Shown: positions 59,915 to 64,000 of the stretch, in pieces | How positions within the stretch are numbered: position 1 is the stretch's first letter | Layout: the number at the start of each line of letters is the position of its first letter | Origin: Gonatopus flavifemur | Lineage: Eukaryota > Arthropoda > Insecta > Hymenoptera > Dryinidae | Assembly: GCA_018340375.1 (NCBI GenBank) | Contig: JAFFJZ010000002.1 | Coordinates: 20,788,001 to 20,852,000 of the forward strand | Reading direction: 5' to 3' | DNA: 64,000 nucleotides | Notes under the pieces: model-generated | Database searches by the model: none | What the model saw: only the letters and a program-made list of their open reading frames with translations | What the model was told of the DNA's origin: nothing | Program-made: the position numbers and the translations under genes

Positions 59915-60164
59915 CTCTCTAAATTGAAATCAGTAAAATCTCACTATTTCTGCAGTTAAAAGTCGACCACTAAATGGTATCAATGGAATATCAGTGCAGA
60001 GTCACTGGTTATGGAATTGGAAGTGTTTCTGAATAATTCAATCCGTGAGATTTCACTGCAAAGTTCAGTTAATATTCATTGATTGTACATTGTGTATGGC
60101 CTGATTCGCAGTGGTCGACTTTTCACTGCAATCGGTGAGATTTCACTGTTTCAAATTGAGAGAG
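59915..60164. mobile_element. TA-flanked MITE, CTCTCTAAATTGAAA ends
   Basis: CTCTCTAAATTGAAATCAGT at the left, the complement at the right ending CAAATTGAGAGAG, TA at 59913-59914 and 60165-60166. The arms share AAAAGTCGACCACT and its complement. The interior repeats GTGAGATTTCACTG words. Confidence 0.75.
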
Positions 60165-60288
60165 TATCAAGATCACCATGCAGGGTACTACACGCGGAGT
60201 AAAAATCTATCTGTTCAGCGCAATAGTTAGCCCACAAGTAAACAATGATCTAATGACAGTTCTTTGTTTTTATGACTTCCAAATTTGA

Positions 60289-60860
60289 CACTCTGAATTT
60301 GGAATAGTGAAATCTCACTGATTGCATTGAAAAGTCGACCTCTGCAAAATAGTGCATATACACTGCAGAATCAGTGAATATCAACTGATTGTAACAGTGA
60401 AACGTCACTGATTCAATCACACGGGAAGATCGAATCTATTAATATTTCGAAAAATGACTGTCAATTTAGGGAAAACGAGAATCGCTGAAAAATATTCATA
60501 GTGAGTCTACTGAAAATTCGTAGTCGATGTATTAACAATTGATAGTTTCACTGTGAAAAATACCAATGAAACTATCAACTGTTTATATTTTGATTAGGAA
60601 TTTTTGGTAGACTCACTACGAATATTTTTCAGCGATCCTCTTTTTCTCTAAATTGACGGTCATTTTTCTCAACGTTGATAAATTCTTTCCAAATATTAAT
60701 AGACTCGGTCTTTCCGTGTAGTAAGAAGCATTTTCAACGGCACAATCAGTGACTATTCACTGATTATGCAATGAAATCTCCCTGATCCCATTCAGTGGCC
60801 AATTGTTAACCACACAACAGTGAAATTCCACTGATCAACATTTAAGAAACACTATTACTA
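60289..60860. repeat. CAGTGAAATCTCACTGATT repeats around a nested element
   Basis: 60289-60415 and 60724-60845 carry the same words as 59915-60164 (GTGAAATCTCACTGATTGCA, AAGTCGACC, CAGTGAAATTCCACTGAT). They flank the element 60420-60718, suggesting a second related copy split by it. Confidence 0.45.
60420..60718. mobile_element. CACGGGAAGATCGAATC foldback
   Basis: CACGGGAAGATCGAATCTAT at the left, ATAGACTCGGTCTTTCCGTG at the right, TA on the right side (60719-60720), CA on the left. The arms of about 140 bases pair (TTAATATTTCGAAAAATGAC; GACTGTCAATTTAGGGAAAA; TGAAAAATATTCATAGTGAG). Confidence 0.8.
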
Positions 60861-61088
60861 TTATCACAACTCTTGTTGTTGAAATTTGAATAAGAATTGA
60901 AATTAAAAGCGTGGTCAATATTCCAACAGCTTTGTATCAGTGTTATTTCCCCTTGTTTGGGCTAAGTATTTTATCGAAGAACGAGCAATGGAGAGAATCA
61001 GAAATAGAGTGGAATGGAGTTCCACTGAAATGACGTCGAATTTAACACTGAATTGTGTCAATTCAACTTCAAGTGGAGTTATTCCATA

Positions 61089-61234
61089 CTGAGGAAAAAT
61101 ATAGTGGAACTAACCTTTAAATACGGCCGAATAAGCAATTACTTGAATCGATATTCAATCGACTCAACTTCGCGGGGAGATTCGCCGTATTTAAACTCGC
61201 CGCGAGGTTGGCTCCCCTACATTTTTTTTCAGTG
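61089..61234. mobile_element. 146-bp ACTGAGGAAAAATA element
   Basis: ACTGAGGAAAAATATAGTGG at the left, complement CACTGAAAAAAAATGTAGGG from the right. Inner words AACCTTTAAATACGGCC and GGCGAGTTTAAATACGGCG pair. The open frame 61053-61436 crosses it and is not a gene. Confidence 0.6.
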
Positions 61235-61522
61235 CAACACACCACAGTTCGGATTAAACTTCTTGGGGATATTTGCGGTGCCTTTTTCCAGTGAATTACA
61301 TGCAAACTCGGCATTAAGCCGCATGGGATTCGGTTTCAGATGTTTCGCGGGATCTCTAAAGATGAACACAGTACCACCAAACACGCAAAAACAATTTCAA
61401 CATTACGTATGGAAAAGCACAGGGATCTCCGTTTGAAATCGGCCCTGATTATATGTAAAATTATCTATCAAATAGGATTTTAATTTTCTAGAAATTAGGT
61501 CTAAACCAAAATTCAAAATATA

Positions 61523-61759
61523 AGGTAAACTGCCCAAAATACCGCGAGGGGCCCAATACCGCGAATTGCATTTTTAAACATGAATAATAGGTATAATAAT
61601 GTATCTGAGCAATAATAACATTGAATAGCATATAGAAAAAATGTATCCAAGTAATTTTATGTTTCCGGTCGTATTAATTTTTATTATTCGTGTGCAAAGG
61701 TGGAAATTCACAGTATCAGGTAGTATTAGTAACACTCACGGTATTTGGGCAGTTTACCT
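61523..61759. mobile_element. TA-flanked MITE, AGGTAAACTGCCCAAA ends
   Basis: AGGTAAACTGCCCAAAATAC at the left, GTATTTGGGCAGTTTACCT at the right, TA at 61521-61522 and 61760-61761. The ends differ from all CAC...GTG families. 237 bases, AT-rich interior, non-coding. Confidence 0.8.
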
Positions 61760-61761
61760 TA

Positions 61762-62279
61762 ATAGACATTCATATATCATTCAGTTATAAAATGTTTAAT
61801 ATCAAAATCTGTTTTGATGAGTCTTGATAGCATCTAATTTCAATTAACTCCTGATAATTTGCATCCGGATTTGAATCATAGTGTTCATAAATCTCAAATA
61901 TAGTTTTAGAGTAATAATAATTATAGTCTCTGCACAATATGATTCTGTATCAGTGTGGGAATTCATATGGAATAAATCAGATAGAAATGTAGCAATACTT
62001 TCTCCTCTCTTTTCTGAGTGATAATCGGTAATTGTCCGCTCAAGACATGATAGCTTGGTTCTTCATACTTGATAGTTCCTTTCCCTCGCATATGGATTCC
62101 CGGAACGGAGTTTAAAGGTCAAAGTGAAGTTCTAATAGAATAATTTTTAATGTTTGTAGTAAAAATGATCCGATATGTTGCTGCGTGTGAGAACCCTAGA
62201 TATGTGATTTTCACAAGTAGCATTGTGAGATTCACACGTTCATTACACTTTTAATGAATTTTAGTTAATTCTCAATGTT
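61762..62279. other. No gene or element assigned
   Basis: AT-rich, no supported frame. Nothing recognised. Confidence 0.4.
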
Positions 62280-62550
62280 TTGGAACATACGAAAATACGC
62301 ACGGGGGGGAAAAGATTATATGGAATATCAATTTAACTTGATAACGATTCTTTTTTTATCAATTCAACTAATTTTCAAAAGAAATGATTCAAAGTTGGTT
62401 AGATCGATGAAAAAATTTGTTATCCCAACGAAAGAAAATGGGTCCATATACGTTTACAAGTCACTGTGAAAAGTGAAACTTATTACTTCCATCCTGAATA
62501 TTAGCCAAACTTAAAATGTCGCCAAAACTAGCCCTATTTCAACTGAAAGT
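62280..62550. repeat. Two MITE fragments joined head to tail
   Basis: 62320-62460 matches words of 19052-19277 (AATTCAACTAATTTTCAAAA, TGTTATCCCAACGAAAG, ATGGGTCCATAT). 62466-62550 matches the left half of 17211-17394 (CACTGTGAAAAGTGAAACTT, ATCCTGAATATTAGC, CCAAAACTAGCCCTATTTCA). Neither has its other end here. Confidence 0.55.
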
Positions 62551-62756
62551 AACCATCGAAAAATGCCGACACAATGGAAAAAACTGAATTCCAGTCAAAG
62601 TTTCAAGTAAGATGCAGTCACATTCAGTCCGACTTTTTATAGTATTCAAACAGTTATTTCAATTAATCTTCTGTTTTCTGTTTATTAGCGGGTATTTATT
62701 GGAGAAATATATCGAATGAAATACACAGTGAAAATTTTATATCAGAAATTATTACA

Positions 62757-62905
62757 CGGAGAGAATATTTCATTCAATATCATACGGAAAAAAAGATTAG
62801 TTGAAATAACTGTTCAACTTGCAAACGCATACAGACCCATTTTTTTCTTCAAAATAACAGTGTTTTTTTTCATTAATTGAACTAATTTTAAAAAGAAATG
62901 GATCT
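62757..62905. repeat. Orphan MITE ends
   Basis: CACGGAGAGAATATTTCATT follows TTA at 62757, and ACGGAAAAAAAGATTAGTTG then AACTGTTCAACTTGCAAACG at 62786-62830 matches the end of 19052-19277. Partners are missing. Confidence 0.5.
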
Positions 62906-63450
62906 AAAAGATGTATTCCCATAAAACAAAAGACACTTTTCAAATACATTCGACCAGGATTATTGAAAGTGTATTCACAATTCATATTTAATGTACTAAA
63001 AATGCATTCAAAATATACAAAATGTATTGAAAAAACATTTATATTTTTCGAAAAAGGATTAAAAATACTTCTCATCCTGGAAAATATATGTCAAAAGCTT
63101 GTTTTATTATATAGGTTATGCGATAATTTGAGATATCTGAAATATGTCTTGTGGAGGATATCTCTGAGATATCTTTTAGACATTTTTTATACAAGTTTCA
63201 GACATGATGCGAACGTATTCCAGTAATTGTTGGGACACAGTTTCAGATTCTTTGAGAACAAAAATTGTCAAAAGGCCGTTTTTAATGTTCATCACATTGT
63301 ATATCATTTTAATATTTTTCCATCTCGATATTATTTATGACCAAATATGATAATTATAGTGTTACGAATGATATAAATTTTTTCTGGTTGATTTCGTGGA
63401 ATAATTTTCTCAACGATTATATGAAAAGTTCGATTAGATTTTTCTGGAAC
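62906..63450. other. No gene or element assigned
   Basis: AT-rich. A local repeat of GATATCT/GAGATAT words at 63129-63176. No gene. Confidence 0.4.
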
Positions 63451-63452
63451 TA

Positions 63453-63662
63453 CACTGTAAAAAATTGGCGGTGTTGGAAAAAGTTTACATCAAAAAGTGT
63501 TCTTTTAACACCACATGGTGTCATTTTCAGACCGTGAAGTTTTATTTTAAGACCGTTTGGTGTTATTTTGACACCGATTTTGGGGTGGACGTGTATGGAA
63601 TCCGTGTGGTATTGATTCTGTGTTAATTCCGACACTGTTTTGACACCGCATTTTTTACAGTG
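63453..63662. mobile_element. TA-flanked MITE with GGTGT/ACACC words
   Basis: CACTGTAAAAAATTGGCGGT at the left, ACCGCATTTTTTACAGTG at the right, TA at 63451-63452 and 63663-63664. The interior repeats TTTNACACC and TTGGTGTTATTTTGACACCG. 210 bases. Confidence 0.8.
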
Positions 63663-63664
63663 TA

Positions 63665-64000
63665 TGTTATGATACAATTGTCATTTTTCCACTGATTTCT
63701 TTACTTGACGATTGAAGACATGCATATTGAAATTGTTGCACGACATTATGAGTCCAGCGAAAGCATTGCAAGGAAATATAATTTTATATTTGGAGAAGGA
63801 ACAACGATTTGCACAGTGCAAATACAATTCAAAAGTTCTTCTTTACTTCATAGGATATTTTACTAACGCGCAGACTTGGCTACAACATTATAATATCTTT
63901 CCGTTTAAATATAATTCTTAGATACAGATTCATTCCACATCAGATACCATCTCAATAATAAAATCATTCAAAAACGTCAACAATGAAATTCAAAATTGCA
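63665..64000. other. No gene or element assigned
   Basis: The last 335 bases are AT-rich; the frame at 63712-63921 is unremarkable. Confidence 0.4.

Noticed and set aside
61053..61436. 127-codon plus-strand open frame
   Set aside because: It runs through the small inverted-repeat element 61089-61234 and has no recognisable domain or splice context.
1..64000. CRISPR array, tRNA or rRNA genes, or an integrated virus such as a polydnavirus segment
   Set aside because: No regular spacer-repeat array, no cloverleaf-like sequence, and no viral gene was recognised. Repeats are explained by inverted-repeat transposons.

Overview
This is AT-rich eukaryotic nuclear DNA, most likely from an insect. 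The one intact gene is a glucose-methanol-choline (GMC) oxidoreductase of the insect glucose-dehydrogenase-like type, and it resembles hymenopteran members of that family. That placement is inference; the species cannot be named from the sequence. No bacterial operons, tRNA or rRNA genes or CRISPR arrays were seen.

Layout. At 0-1.4 kb there are two copies of a TA-flanked inverted-repeat element, one long palindrome and a hAT-type MITE. At 1649-3520 (minus) lies the uninterrupted 623-codon GMC gene, with a candidate TATA box upstream and a poly(A) signal downstream. The remaining 60 kb has no convincing host exon. Two dead non-LTR retrotransposon fragments lie at 41.7-42.86 kb and 45.35-46.0 kb, and dozens of short non-autonomous DNA transposons (MITEs and foldbacks) are spread throughout.

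The MITEs sort into groups by their ends. (1) TA|CACNGAGAAAA...TTTTCTCNGTG|TA elements and relatives: 21 copies have TA on both sides, in several internal families. (2) TTAA-flanked elements starting CCCT, piggyBac-like: two copies. (3) hAT-like elements with 8-bp duplications: GGGGTGTGCG ends (two copies, both with perfect duplications), a 111-bp TTGCCAGGTTAGG element, and a CCCGACTRGAAATT family. (4) A loose set of ends of the form CCC-N3/4-RGAAATT (families L, M, S and others), which may be related. (5) Long near-perfect palindromes.

The most informative feature is repeated nesting. TA elements sit inside a piggyBac-like element, inside a second inverted-repeat element, and inside a CCCGGG-type element. 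A piggyBac-like element sits in the arm of a palindrome. A 181-bp palindrome sits inside the retrotransposon coding region. In several cases removing the insert and one target copy rebuilds the host terminal repeat or reading frame, which fixes element boundaries and relative ages. I found no new multi-gene system. The value here is a MITE-dense intergenic or intronic landscape around one conserved oxidoreductase gene.
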